DNA of 64,000 bases, from NCBI GenBank assembly GCA_013396635.1, contig WBMW01000587.1:1-64000 (forward strand). The letters are read 5' to 3'. The DNA is from Penelope pileata. Its lineage: Eukaryota > Chordata > Aves > Galliformes > Cracidae. Shown one piece after another: positions 20,901 to 33,260 of the stretch. The notes beneath the pieces are model-generated. The model saw nothing but the letters and a program-made list of their open reading frames with translations. It was not told the DNA's origin and made no database searches. Made by a program: the position numbers and the translations under genes. The first letter of the stretch is position 1. Each line of letters starts with the position of its first letter.

Positions 20901-23723
20901 TAAGCTTTGGAAGAAGTCCAGATTTTATTATATGTGTTCACAATCTACAGAGTTGAATCTCCCCTTCAACAATAAAATCTCATTAGCCAGATCTTGTAGA
21001 TAATGATAGGGGACTGAAACTCATAAGCAGGATTCACAAGCTTTTTGAACTCAGCATGTAATAGGGATCTTAGAAAAACAGCTGTTCTGTGACGTTTCTG
21101 AGCTGCAACTGGAACTGAATCCTTCCTGTAGCTCTGAATCAGACACAATCACCGTGTGACAGCTCATTACATCAGCCACTGATGAGAGGTTGTGTCAGTA
21201 GGGCCATTAGGACACACACCTGTCTAGCATGAATTTTTGTACCTAGTATCAGAAATAATAAAAATATGTGTGACACTGACTGAAGTGGAAAATAGATTGA
21301 AAGAAATTTTTCAAATGCATAGGTGGGAGCTGTTGTCTGACTACCACTAGTGTCTTATAAAAATGTTCCCTATGATTTCTTTTGTACTCTTAAATTGTGG
21401 CTTGGAAGGAGAATACATGCCAGTGAACTGAGGCAAGTAATAGTATTTTACACTATCCTCTTTGTCAGAGATCATTTATAAAATTAACTCTTCAAGGAGT
21501 TCGGAAAAAGGGCAAATTCCATTGATTGCTTGCAACTAGATTAGGAAAACAAGTACCTCGGTAATGCAGCTACTTGAGATAGAGAAATATTTTTTCTCTA
21601 GTTCAAACAATACACAAATCTGTTATACTGATGATTTCTTACAAGTATAATTAGTTGTCATATACTTTGTTATACAAATTGTAACTTTTTTTCTTTTTAA
21701 AATCACAATATGCAGCTTAGAATGTTCTTGCAATATGCAACTTGTGCATATTTTATTAAGGAGTCAGACTAATATCTTTCTAAAGACAGGGAATAGTCAA
21801 TGATGCCATAATTTCTAATTGCTTTAGGGAATTCTGTATGTCTAAAATCATGATGATATTTTGTTGTAATTATTATGCAAAGATTTGCATGTAGATAAGG
21901 GTGCACTGACTCCATTTTTGTGGCCATTCTTCTGCTTAATGCTACAACCCGCTAGCATCAAATACAACACAGAGTGAAAATTTGAACAAAATATTTTTCT
22001 TTTGCACAAAAATAGTTTATTTTTATTTTTGGGTTCACAGATCTCTTTTGACTCATCTAAATCAGTATGATAATTGTTATCTAAATTTCTTTTGAAATTT
22101 TTGAATCTATTTATATATAGGAACAAACCTTTAATTAATTTGAACAAAAGAATGAACGCTGTATTCTGTGTATATCACACTGTGATATCTCAGTATTCTG
22201 AGATATCACTGTATGCATTTTCTTCTCTATCGATATGTACTTTACCTGTGTTTACTGTCATCATCTGATCTCTGTATAACACGGGTCAGAAGAGTTTCTT
22301 GAATTAAATCTACCTTCAGTGACAATATGTCAGAAAAATATTTACTCATGGTATTAAACTTATCATTGACAGAGGATGCACCACAAAATCTGATAATGTA
22401 TCAGTGGCAATGTATACTTGCCATGGCTAATAGCTATCATTTTTTAAAATCTTCACAGTATTTCAAGTTTGAATCTTTCCTGTTTCAGAACTACAAGGAA
22501 GGGCAACACATCAATCTTCACAAAATATCTCTGCCAGAGTGCAATTGATGAAGGTTGAATTTTGATTTATTTGTCCTCAAATATATATTATTGGAAAACA
22601 CAAAATTAGCCTCTAGGAGCCTGTAAAGAAGATGATAGCATTGTAAAATGCTTTAAAGATACTCAAGAAAAAAATATAGCATGCTAAAAACTTTAGATGT
22701 CTTTACATTACATGAAAAGTTAGGTATCAGCAAACTGCTCAAGTCTCAGTTTTTAAGAAGAGTAGAATAAGTGTCTTTTTTTTTTTTTCCCCCCCTCTTT
22801 CTTCATGGAGTATTTAAACTTAGTCATATAAAATAGAACAGATAGATATTCAGACATGAATAAGGAGGTGAATACTAGCATTTGTTTTTGGAGTGTATGC
22901 AGACAAATCATCATCTTTCATTGTGCCATCCTTCAAACAAAGGTACCTAAACAAATATGTAATACCTGGAGGCTGCAAACCATAAAAAGAAAAAGTAAAA
23001 TTACACCTTCATAAGGACGTGATTTCAAAGCTAAGTTAGGTAATGTATCTGTAATTAACAACCAAGGAAAAAGGAGAAAAAGTACAGTAAATACAAGTAG
23101 ATTCAAAGGCAACTTACACATATTTTTTAAAAATTAACATTTGAGACTCATTTCCCAGGCTAGTAAATATAAAAACAAACGAACAAAACCAACAAAACAA
23201 AAACAAACAACAAATACCCTGAAAATAATAACAATAAAAAAAAGACTTGAAACAAATGGGGATGATAGCAGAACCAGAGACATGGTGAAAGACTATTCTT
23301 CAAAAAATGACACAACATCTGGTACATATTTAGTTCTGAGGAAACAAACACACAAACAAAACATCACCTTTTTCCAGAGCTTATTTTAGCAAAACAGCTG
23401 TGTACTTCTCCAGAGGATTTAGAAATTTTTCTAAAGAGCCATCACTTCCCAGGTGAACAAAAGGGATAGAAGCTAGGTGACATAAGGAGATGAAGTAATG
23501 TGTAACTGCAGAAGGGCTCCTAGGGAAAATATAGAGACGATAAAGTTGGAGGACACATGATCCCTGAAGGTAAGAACTAAAAGAAAAGATAGGAAGCAAT
23601 GGATAATGAATATCCTCAACGGTTATTCCTTTGGAAACTAATAATTAATTACTGAACATGCTTAATTAATCAAAAATTCCTCTAACAAATAAAAATTCCT
23701 TTCCATTCTGTAATTGAACAGAC
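17996..23723. other. AT-rich unique DNA, no gene or repeat family recognised
   Basis: 5.7 kb without a frame longer than about 100 codons. It contains simple A-rich tracts (20688-20712, 23160-23245), a T/C run at 22777-22797 and the perfect hairpin listed separately at 22172-22209. Confidence 0.5.
22172..22209. other. Perfect inverted repeats with competing pairings
   Basis: Bases 22182-22193 (gtgatatctcag) and 22198-22209 (ctgagatatcac) form a perfect 12-bp stem with the 4-base loop tatt. Bases 22172-22179 (atatcaca) pair instead with 22181-22188 (tgtgatat), sharing the middle arm. The two foldings exclude each other. Could be a cruciform or RNA hairpin, or chance in AT-rich DNA. Confidence 0.7.
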
Positions 23724-23811
23724 ACACAGAATCACAGAATCACAGAATTGTAGGGGTTGGAAGGGACCTCGAGAGATCATCGAGTCCAATCCCCCTGCCA
23801 AAACAGGTTCC

Positions 23812-24211
23812 CTAGTGCAGGTCGCACAGGTAGGCGTCCAGACGGGTCATGAATATCTCCAGGGAAGGAGACTCCACAACCTCCCTGGGCAGCCTGTTCC
23901 AGTGCTCCGTCACCTGCACCATGAAGAAGTTCTTCCGCATATTGGTACGGAACTTCCTGTGCTCCAGCTTTAGTCCATTTCCCCTCGTCCTGTCCCCAAA
24001 CACCACTGAAAAGAGATTCCTCATGTCCATTTGCCTCCCATACTTCACATATTTGTAGACATTGATAAGATCCGCTCTCAGCCTTCTTTTCTCAAGGCTG
24101 AACAGACCCAGATTACCGAGCCTCTCCTCATAAGGGAGATGCTCCATGCCCTTTATCATCTTTGTGGCCCTCCGCTGGACTCTTTCCAGGAGATCCCTGT
24201 CTTTTTTATAC
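23812..24211 (-). pseudogene. CR1 ORF2 C-terminus, frame intact
   Basis: Same protein segment as at 14325-14741 (MIKGMEHLPYEERL to the natural end), uninterrupted. It differs from that copy at a single visible residue (FFMVQ against FFVVQ). It runs into the assembly gap on its upstream side. Confidence 0.85.
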
Positions 24212-24216
24212 NNNNN
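24212..24216. other. Assembly gap (5 N)
   Basis: Falls inside CR1 ORF2 between motif B and the post-RT region. The true gap is larger than five bases judging by the missing protein. Confidence 0.9.
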
Positions 24217-24905
24217 GGACCCAGCACCGACCCCTGGGGAACACCGCTAGTTGCAGATCTCCAACTGGACTCTGCGCTGCTGATCACAACCCTCTGAGCT
24301 CTGCCAGACAGACAGTTCTCGACCCATCTCACCATCCACTCATCTATTCCACACTTCCTCCGCTTCATTATCAGGATGTCATGGGAGACAGTGTCAAAAG
24401 CCTTGCTGAAGTCAAGGTAGATGACATCCACTGCTCTCCCCTTATCTACCCAGCCGGTGATGTCGTCGTAGAAGGCTGCCAGGTTGGTCAAGCACAATTT
24501 TCCCTTGGTGGATCCGTGCTGACTACTCCTGATAACCTTCTTCTTTTCCAATTGCTTGGAGATGGCATCCAGAACAAGCTGTTCCATCACCTTTCCAGGG
24601 ACAGAGGTGAGGCTGACTGGCATGTAGTCTCCTGGATCTTCCGTCTTGCCCTTTTGGAAGACCAGAGTGACGTTGGCTGTCCTCCAGTCTTCAGGCACTT
24701 CTCCCATTCTCCAAGACCTGTCAAAGGTGATAGAGAGTGGTTCGGCAATCACCTCTGCCAGCTCCCTCAGCACATCTGGATGGATCCCATCAGGGCCTAT
24801 GGATTTGTGCATGTTGATCCCAGACAGGCATTCCCGGACCACCCCCTCCTCGACCAGAGGCAAGCCCTCCGTTTCCTGGACTCTCTCTCTTACCCCCAGG
24901 GTCAA
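24217..24905 (-). pseudogene. CR1 ORF2 reverse transcriptase core, partial
   Basis: About 229 codons open from the RT entry region to motif B. In order: HKSIGPDGIHPDVLREL, VPEDWRTANVTLVFQKGK, YMPVSLTSVPGKVMEQL, then motif A VIYLDFSKAFDTVSHD with the first catalytic Asp, the DEWMVRWVENCL block and motif B SGVPQGSVLG. Motif C (F/Y-A-D-D) should follow at once but falls into the 5-N gap. No stop interrupts it, so this is a young copy. It lacks the endonuclease and cannot retrotranspose. Confidence 0.88.
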
Positions 24906-24930
24906 GGAGTCCCAAGAGGGACAAGAAGCT

Positions 24931-27900
24931 AAAGTACAAGAAGCTAAATCTTTTGATTTTTCGAACTGTAAATATGATAAAAAACACCATTATGTTGCTA
25001 TAATAAATAAACAAAGAAATATGAGCAAATCATGTTAGCTATCTTCTTTTGGCATTCTCCAATTATGGCATTAATGAGTAAGTATTTTGTTGTAATAATC
25101 TGTTAACAGTGTGGAACAACATGTTTTAAGACTCAAAACCTGCTGAATAAAATAAGAGTAGGCAAAATGTTTAATTTAATAATAGGGTATAATTTCCTAA
25201 CACAAAAACATGCAGTAATAGAGAATAAGCATTAATAAACGTATACATAATGACTTATCAACTCTTCATGAAAAAACACAAAGAAGGGTATGAAAACAAA
25301 AATCTGGATTTCCAGAGAGAATTTGACATCCTCATTGTTGGAACAAGCAAACTTGACAATTAACTATCTACCAAATATTTCAGAATACAAATGTGCTAAG
25401 AATATTCCATCTTCTGTCAAATTAATCAAAAATAGTTAAAGATACCTGAACCAACATACATGATACTGACAAAAATGACAGCTGTAGTCAGTCACAGAAA
25501 ATAATTTTCTCCCATATAGATATGTATCTATATATGGATATGTATATACAGAGGAATGTCTTTAATGAAGGAAATAAAAATTTAACACTCTGGCATGGAG
25601 AAGAAATGGCTAAAAAGTACTAAAACCAATTGCAAGGCATACATCACAAACTACAAGGCATATACAAATTTGTGAGACCAGAAGGGGACAGTCAAGGTGC
25701 TGAGGGATCTGAACAGTGTCACTCCAAAGCCACTGACCATTATCTTTGAAGGATCACAGCAATCAAGAAAGTAGTTGTTGACTGCTCCTGTCCAACATGC
25801 TTCATTCTGTGATTTGGAGTTCAGACATTCTTGGCTAAGGATTTTCAGTCTTGAGTCACTGGAAAGGAAAGTAGGATGTGAAGTGATTTCCGAAGCCCTC
25901 TTCTTACCTGTGAAAAGTGACTTTTCCATTTCCAATTTACATTGGATTGGGTATAAATATTTTCTATCCGTCTCCATTGTATGGAAAGAGGCATTAAATA
26001 AATCACAAGTAAGTATGTCAAGTCCTGGCAAGTTGCTGTAAAAAAGCTTAAAGAAAATAGCAGAAAAGCGGAAAGTAGATAAATTAACAATTTTTCAAGT
26101 CTTAAAGAAGTTGGCTGTGGTGTGGCAAGATCTCTTGTAGAACAGAAGGAAGAGGAAACAGTGTTTCTGAACATCATGTAATGTGCTAACTGCTCTAAAA
26201 CACCTACCTAGAGTATTGATTTTGTTCTGCCTTCTGAACTTACATAGAAATGTCTTGCACGTGAACCTTTTGAAAATTTGACTGTTATGTATATGAAAAA
26301 ATTACTCAGACACCTTGGGAAGTTTCTGATGACAAACATTGGTGGAAAAGCTTTTCCTTTGTTTCTTTTGCTACCCTCAAGACGAAGAAAAAGATGCAGA
26401 ATGCTGGAATATATGTATGAAAACAGTAACAGTGTTGAAATTTAAAACCCCTTTTTTTGCCACATTTTTATCATGCTTCCCTAGAGAGATAAGCTAAGAA
26501 TAGTAGGTGTACTGCATAACATTTACATAGAAAGTATTATATGTGCTTACAAAGACAATATTTGTTTTCATGCAAATACATTGATGGTAAACAAACAAAC
26601 AAAAAAAAACCCACCAAACCCTTACTTTCTTCAACATTTATCTCTTGCTTTTTATTTAATCTGTTTACTCACTGTATGTTTATTCCATTTTTATAGCTAG
26701 CAAATTGTTTATTTTTCATGAGACTGGAGTTTTAAACTTGGACTTAACATTCTATTTTCCTCTTCCCTCTTTTTTCCTTAACTTTCCACTTTGAGACTGG
26801 AAACTGCTGAGAATAACAAAGTCATTCTCAGTGTCTGAAAACCTGGTGTGCTTTGTTTCTTCCTCCATCCACATTGTTGTCATCTATTTTGCCTGGTAAA
26901 CTTCTTATTAAAAGCAAATATTGTTTATTTTATTTTATTTTTATTTTTTTAACTTCCTGTCTTTTTTTATGTGGCTGTGTGGTCAGCTTCAAAGACACAC
27001 AGAGAATGTCAGGATATTAACAGCTTTGTTACCTTGAATTCAGAGCAGGAAAAAAAAAAAGGATAGAATAAAGAAAAAAGAAAAGAAAAAAAAAAGGAAG
27101 AGGAAAAAATAAAAAGGAAAAAAAAAGCAGAAAGAGAAATAAAAAAGAAAGAAAAAAGAAAGAAAAAAGAAAGATAACCAAAAACAATCAGAAAAAAACA
27201 TGAGCAGTATGGCAAGTTCTTTATCATAGTATACTGTTAAGGAAAAAGAAATCAAATCATAATGCCTCATGCTTCACATTTTTTAATATATATTTTCTTT
27301 ATCAATACTAATGCCAGTAAGTAGCATATTTCACTGTACTTCGAAAATGTGATATTTTAAGAAAAGAGGAAAACTGACAAAACATATAGAAAAGCTTGTT
27401 AGGATGCACATCAGGAGATGTTTGAGGTTTCTGTGGGTGGATAATTCTACTAATATTTCAGCTTCCTAATGCATAGCCTTTATTTTATTGCTAGAACGAA
27501 AGATAAGAAGCCTCGAGAGTGTTCCACGAAAATTAAATCTGTTTCTTTCTCTGACAAATTGTTTTGAGTGAAATTTTATTTACAGTATAATTATATTAAC
27601 ATAATTAAAAGTAAATGACTGTGAGCTTGCATACTTTGCGGTTCATGAAAGTGAAATAGTTTTGCAGAGGTATAGAGACTGGCAAACAGAGGAGCAATTT
27701 TTTTCTCGAGATGATGGCTGAACAGATGTTATTTTACTAAGTCTATTGAAGGAAAGTTTACTGAATTTAATAATTTCTCTGTATTTGTATTATATTAATT
27801 ATATTAATCATGTCATATATCAACATTATATCATATTAATTATATTTTTAAGCAGTCAAAATTGCATCCTTTGAAGTAGACATGTTATGATTTTTGAAAA

Positions 27901-30039
27901 ATAAAATCATAAAAAACATTTGGAGTTCATGACAATAGTGCAAGCATTAGAGAACATGGAAATAATAGTGAATTATTTAAAACAAAATATTAAATGCTGA
28001 AACTGTTAGCTATTTCTTTGAAGATACACAGAAAAACAGTGATAGGATTCATTACCCTTGACCTGGAATGTTGAAAACTAGTTAATCATTATAAACTCCT
28101 TCAACAGTTAGTGGCAAGAAATGACCTCTTCCAGAAAGCCATTTTTCCCATCCTAAAAAATTGCATAAAATTATAGAAATTGTTTTCCTTGAAAAAACTT
28201 TAGTGCTTCATGTTGACTTTAAAAGGTGTCTGAAGTATCTAAAGACAAGTAGAAGTACAAATTAAAAAATAAAATAAAATGTTTTTGAAAGATACTTACA
28301 TGAGTTATATAATCCACATCCCCCTGTTCTTCAGTGTATAATACTAGTATTTCAGATGTTTTTAATAATTTTATTGACACAGAGATAAGTCTTTCCGTGC
28401 AAGTTAGATTATTTCTTGGTTTAGATTCAGGATATCTATATATATTCATCTTGCTTTGTTTCTGAGAAAAAATTCAGAAAGCACAGATAAATCATTGAAC
28501 TTTGAATCCAGCTAAAAGAGGTAACTTGCTTAGCTAAGATCTCAAGCATATCTGGATCAAAATTCAGCATTCTATACTAGTTCTGTATTTTCACCAAAAA
28601 GTATCTTAAATACGTCTTTATGCTTTTATATTTGCAGTTATTCATATGAACGCATGTTCCTATGGGAATCAAATATCTGTGCATGATTGCAGAAAGAGTA
28701 GATTAAAGAGAAATAAGAGGTGGATAAAAAATGACAGGATCTGTATGAACTAGTAAATAAAATAGGTCATACATGGATGTGTACTTTTTCTTGTTTTCTG
28801 TTATGCTTCTTTCCAGAAACAAATGTCAGAGTAGGAAATACTAGGAAGAATTAAAGCTGTAATTTTGCTCTTGGATTTGTCCTGGGATTAACTTCTACAT
28901 AGCTTTGGATGTGCTTTTTAGCTGAAATGACAAGACTTCTGTAAGGGATAATTCATTAGATCACTGGAAGTTTTATTTAGTGTTACTTGAGATGTGGAAG
29001 CACTGAAGGGTCTACTAAAAATCAACTATATTTCTCATCAAGACACATTCACTGGATTGTTCCTCCTACATTTTAGTAGAATTAAATAACTCTATGCTTC
29101 TATGATGTCCCTTAAACTTGACAGCTAACTGGTGGCCAATGTAATAAGGTCAGGTTATTGAGATTAGGCCAATGATAATTTACTTGTTTTTCTTCATTAG
29201 TGTGCATCAATCCATTTTAACTCCATTTTATAGTAATATTCTAGTCTCATTGAGGTAAGGACTATCTTTTCCTGTTTCATTTGTGTAGCACTTAACATGA
29301 ATAATTCATTATTCAAGACAAAGATTCTTTGACATCACAGTAGTATAAATTATTATAATTTCATAATTATTTATGAAAAAAATCAAAAATATTGGCCAAC
29401 AGACTACTGTTCAGTGCCTATGGATGCTAAACGAATTCATGTGAGGCACGGCTCAGTCAAATCATTTGAGTGATTCACTCAAACAATGCAAGATTGGGAT
29501 GCGATTGCTGCCAGAACATTTGGCAAACGTGTCAAATGCCAATTCACTCTGGTTGTTCTAGAATAAACTTGAGTAGTCCCTTGGCTCCTGTTTTGAATTT
29601 TATGTTTAGAAAACGAAATTAATTCCTCTTTAAAAGGCTAGTGTATAAAAGTAAAATGATGTTAGAAAAATATCCTGGGTGACAGGACTTTTGGAATAAA
29701 TGGAGCTGATTGTTGACTATGAAATATCTATAGTTACATGAGGAAATGAAAGAGCTAAAATTAGAAATACATTTGAGCATGTGAAATCAACAAGTGCTAA
29801 ATAGTTATGGAATATGCATCACATATAATCTCATTTTGTAATGCATGACCTCAGAAACAGAAAAGTCAGAATGAATTTCCTGAAAGTGCCAGAATTAAAG
29901 GATTTAACATGGGCTATTTTACATGGACTAAGCTTTGTATTCCCACTCCTCCAAACAATCATTTATGAAGGTATAATTGACAGCTTTTGCTAACAGTACA
30001 AAGAGAACTATGGCAACATTTTCTGCTAATGAGTGCTAA
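24931..30039. other. AT-rich unique DNA, no gene or repeat family recognised
   Basis: Overlapping minus-strand frames of 126 and 110 codons at 25651-26177 have no recognised domain, and about one frame of this size is expected by chance in this much sequence. A polypurine tract lies at 27048-27176 and a hairpin pair at 29465-29538 (both separate entries or findings). AT-dinucleotide patches occur at 25515-25550 and 27780-27850. Confidence 0.45.
27048..27176 (+). repeat. Polypurine (A/G-rich) tract
   Basis: About 130 bases almost purely A and G, with GAAA, GAAAA and GGAAAAA units and only a few T or C. It causes the spurious Phe/Ser-rich frames on the minus strand. Confidence 0.9.
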
Positions 30040-30665
30040 AACCAGGTAGTCCTAGTCCCCCTGACACACCCCATGGGCATCTGGCTCATCACTGAATGCC
30101 TTATGTTTGCCAGCAAACAGGTACTTGTCTCATGTCCACCTATTGCCTAGGGCAAGTGATTGAGACACCCACATGTAGTTCCTCACCCCTATCTGACTCC
30201 AGCCCACTCATGTCCCCTGGCAGCTGGGACCCTGATACAGACAACTGCAATGGGATTCAACAAGGAGACAGAACAGGCTATGGGGATGAGGTTCAGAGTC
30301 AAGTCAGATGAGTGTATGGACTGGCCATGGTTGCACACAGCCAGGTCCTGTACTTCAGTCTGCCTGTTTCCCCTCTGCTGTTCCCAGACCTGAATATTCC
30401 ATTCTACATTTTACATGAACCCGCTGGCACTTCCCTTAGACGTCTGAAAATCCCATGGTCTTGTTTCCTCCTCCTTATGACTTACAAACTCCAGGCTGGC
30501 TCTTTCCAGAGATGTGCCTGGAGCTTCCTAATGGCCATTCGTGAGGGACAGGGAGCTTTTCGTCATTGGCGCTGTCTCTCCTGCCCCGTGTCTGTCAGAA
30601 AAGTGTCTTTGCGTCCCTATGTTCATCACTTCACCTTGTACTTTCCTTTGCACTGGAAAGGCTAA
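30040..30665. other. GC-richer block, unidentified
   Basis: Clearly less AT-rich than both flanks, with three overlapping plus-strand frames of 71, 77 and 117 codons (30096-30311, 30160-30393, 30312-30665). None shows a domain I recognise. Abrupt edges suggest an inserted repeat or LTR, or an old pseudogene. Confidence 0.3.
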
Positions 30666-32339
30666 ATACGCATAACATTTTTATTCTAAGACATACAATT
30701 TTGTAGAATATTAGAAATTCTAAGCAAATCTAGAAACCAAGAAAGTCCAAGGTTTATTCCTTACTATAAATGGCTACCAAACCACAGGAAAAATGCAGCT
30801 TTTTCTATCAGCCCCATACAGATATCCAAGACATCTCTAATAGCCTGTAGTATGCAAAATATCACATAAATCCAAGGTTAGCAAAACTTTCGTAAATTAT
30901 TTCAGATTGTAAAAAAAAGTAAATAAAACCTGTGACTGAATATGTGAGCAAAGACTATGAGAAAATTATGTGTAACATGATGAAGGAGAATATGTTCTTT
31001 ATTTATTATCTCTCCCTTCTCCCCCTCCTGTAAAAAAGCTATTCTACTAGTAAACTCAATTAATGAGTCTGAAAATAAGTTCCACCATTTCCTTATCAAC
31101 ATCTTCCTCAAATACTTTTGAATCTCATCAAAGATGTTAGCTGAATTTATTGCAGGCATAGCTATTTTTCTGAATGTAATAATTGCTCGTTAAGAAATGA
31201 AATATACTTCACAGATGAGAGCTCAGGATTTTGTTTAAAACAGGGATATCATACTAGTTCTCTGTATGATACTGTTCTCAGTGGAAATATGCTGCTACAA
31301 AATGTATATAAAACATGGTATAATTTGTGTACATGAACATGTATAATTTATGTAAGTACTTTGGTGATTTTTCAGTCTTGCCATTCAAATTTTTTCATGT
31401 ATTTAAATGAAAAGATTATATGCAAACACAAAGTCTGTAGGAATCCTTTAGACACTTTGGAATGGAAAGGTATTTCCCTTTATTTCCATTTCCTATGTGT
31501 ATTGTATCATCCTTGCACATACAGAAGCAATTGTGATAGCAGAAAACTCTATTGATATATGAGTATCAGAGTACTTTAAAATCATGACAACACATGAAAA
31601 CTTCCTCTTTACATCTAGAGCAACCTGTAAACAAGACGATATATTTTGGGATCAAAATTACTTAACTTTATAATAATCCCCTTCTTTCCCTGTATTTGAT
31701 AAGCACATTTTCTTTGGAACAGCAAGGTATGTGGGAAATAAATCTTAAATAACACTGTTATGGAAAATTTTCTGTTCTGAATAACTGATAACTGAAATAT
31801 CATATTAGGCTGTTAGACATTGTTTTGTTTTCTGGGTTGCTGCCCTATGAATTTAATTCAATTTCTTGGGAATATTTTGTGTATTGGGCTGCCCAATCTT
31901 GTACATTATCATTTTGTCTTAGTTTTCCCTCTTTTCTCTAGGTACTTCAACTGCTGCATGATTCCTGATTTGCAACTCAAAGTTCCAAAGGCTTTTTAGG
32001 CTGATGTCTTACAGTCTGCTGCAGCTGCTTGAATACGTACGCTAGTTTTTTTTACTATCACTAGATAATTTTCTGGACTCTCTTGCCTGCTGCATATCTC
32101 GCTCTTTGTTATCTCTCTTATACTGTTTTGCATTTTTCTGGCTAACTCTCTCATTTTGTTATCTCCTGTGTATACTCTTCTAATCTCCACAGGTAGCCAC
32201 GCTGTCAGTTTAACCAGTTACCTCTATTTTTGAGACTTGACTGAAATACAGCTGAAACAACACTGATTTTTTAATCAAAACATTACATAAATCTATGGAA
32301 GCATTTATCTTTGAAATATAGTGATACATGTTTTATGTC
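30666..32339. other. AT-rich unique DNA, no feature recognised
   Basis: Nothing recognised. Confidence 0.45.
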
Positions 32340-33260
32340 TTTTTAGTGATGTCCTATGTTGTGTGCATAATAAATATAATAAATAAGGTAACACAGTTGC
32401 AAAGTCTTAGGTGTTGCCAATAGTCGTAGATCTGGTGGCCCAGGACAGTTCTCCTGCCCTTGGCCAAATGGTGCACCTGCTGCAGTTCTATGCCTGCAGG
32501 TCCACCCAGCAGCAAAGATCACCACATAGTCTCAACATATACAGACACACACACACACACGTACTACAGTAACACAGGCGACAACACAAGTCAACACAGG
32601 CAGAGGGCAGTGTCTTACAGGCACCCACATAAACAGAAAAGAGAGCAAACACTTCTGTTCTCTTTCTCCCCACCAGAAGGTCAGGACTGAAGTCCGCTCA
32701 CAGATACACACACACACATGGGCATCACCCATGGCTGCCTCCAGAAGCTGGTCTTCATAGCTCAGTTTGTCTAGTATCTGGCCCCAGTCAACGCATTCTT
32801 TCCCACACACCCCTGCATTTCATCTTCCCACTACAACAGCCTGTGCTTAGACATCTTCTTGCTGGTTTGTTCAGCTTAAAGTTCATGTGTGTTCCTACAC
32901 ACTAGGGAGAGGCAGGGAACTCACATGCAAGAGAGGTAGGAGTAAGTTTTAACAAGAAAATGAGACAGACTAAATTGACTGCGTGCAGGGCTCCAGTGCA
33001 AGCATACTGACCAGTAGCTTTACATATCACTAGTCCCTTTTATCTTCTTTTCTCTCTGTTTTTCCACGCTTGTTTCTCCCTGATCCACCTTGTTACCTCT
33101 CTTCCTTTGTGTTTGGTCCTTACCCTAAAGATCCAACACAAGAATTTGCATGATCCCAAATTGCGCTTCCCTCTTAATGACTCCTAAAACTATTTACACA
33201 TTAACTTCCTTCAATCTGACTCGTGCTCTGGGCAGCTTCTTCTGTTGACTCATCTTGGTA
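32340..33260 (-). mobile_element. Possible ERV LTR remnant
   Basis: GC-richer block with two CA-repeat patches (32545-32562 and 32705-32718). On the minus strand there is a TATA-like GATAAAAGGGAC near 33044, followed at LTR-like spacing by TTGTTAAAACTTACTCC (about 32950). The style resembles avian ERV LTRs, but no termini or target duplication could be placed. Treat as a hypothesis. Confidence 0.35.

Larger units (their letters stand above)
23724..24930 (-). mobile_element. CR1 LINE 3' half with RT segment and assembly gap
   Basis: Minus-strand CR1 with three octamer units (cacagaat) at the 3' tip, the ORF2 C-terminus to 24211, a 5-N gap (24212-24216), then reverse transcriptase sequence up to about 24930, where it is 5'-truncated. 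From CR1 layout, roughly 0.4-0.5 kb (RT motif C and following) is missing at the gap. The 3' part is nearly identical to 14241-14745. Confidence 0.93.

Noticed and set aside
24162..24932. 256-codon plus-strand frame spanning a gap
   Set aside because: It is the antisense shadow of the CR1 reverse transcriptase and contains unknown residues from the 5-N gap.
25651..26177. 126- and 110-codon minus-strand frames
   Set aside because: With about 7 percent stop codons per frame position in DNA this AT-rich, roughly one open frame of this size is expected in 64 kb of six-frame translation. No domain, and the two overlap in different frames.
27009..27270. Phe/Ser-rich minus-strand frames resembling membrane proteins
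   Set aside because: They translate the antisense of a polypurine tract, so the hydrophobicity is compositional.
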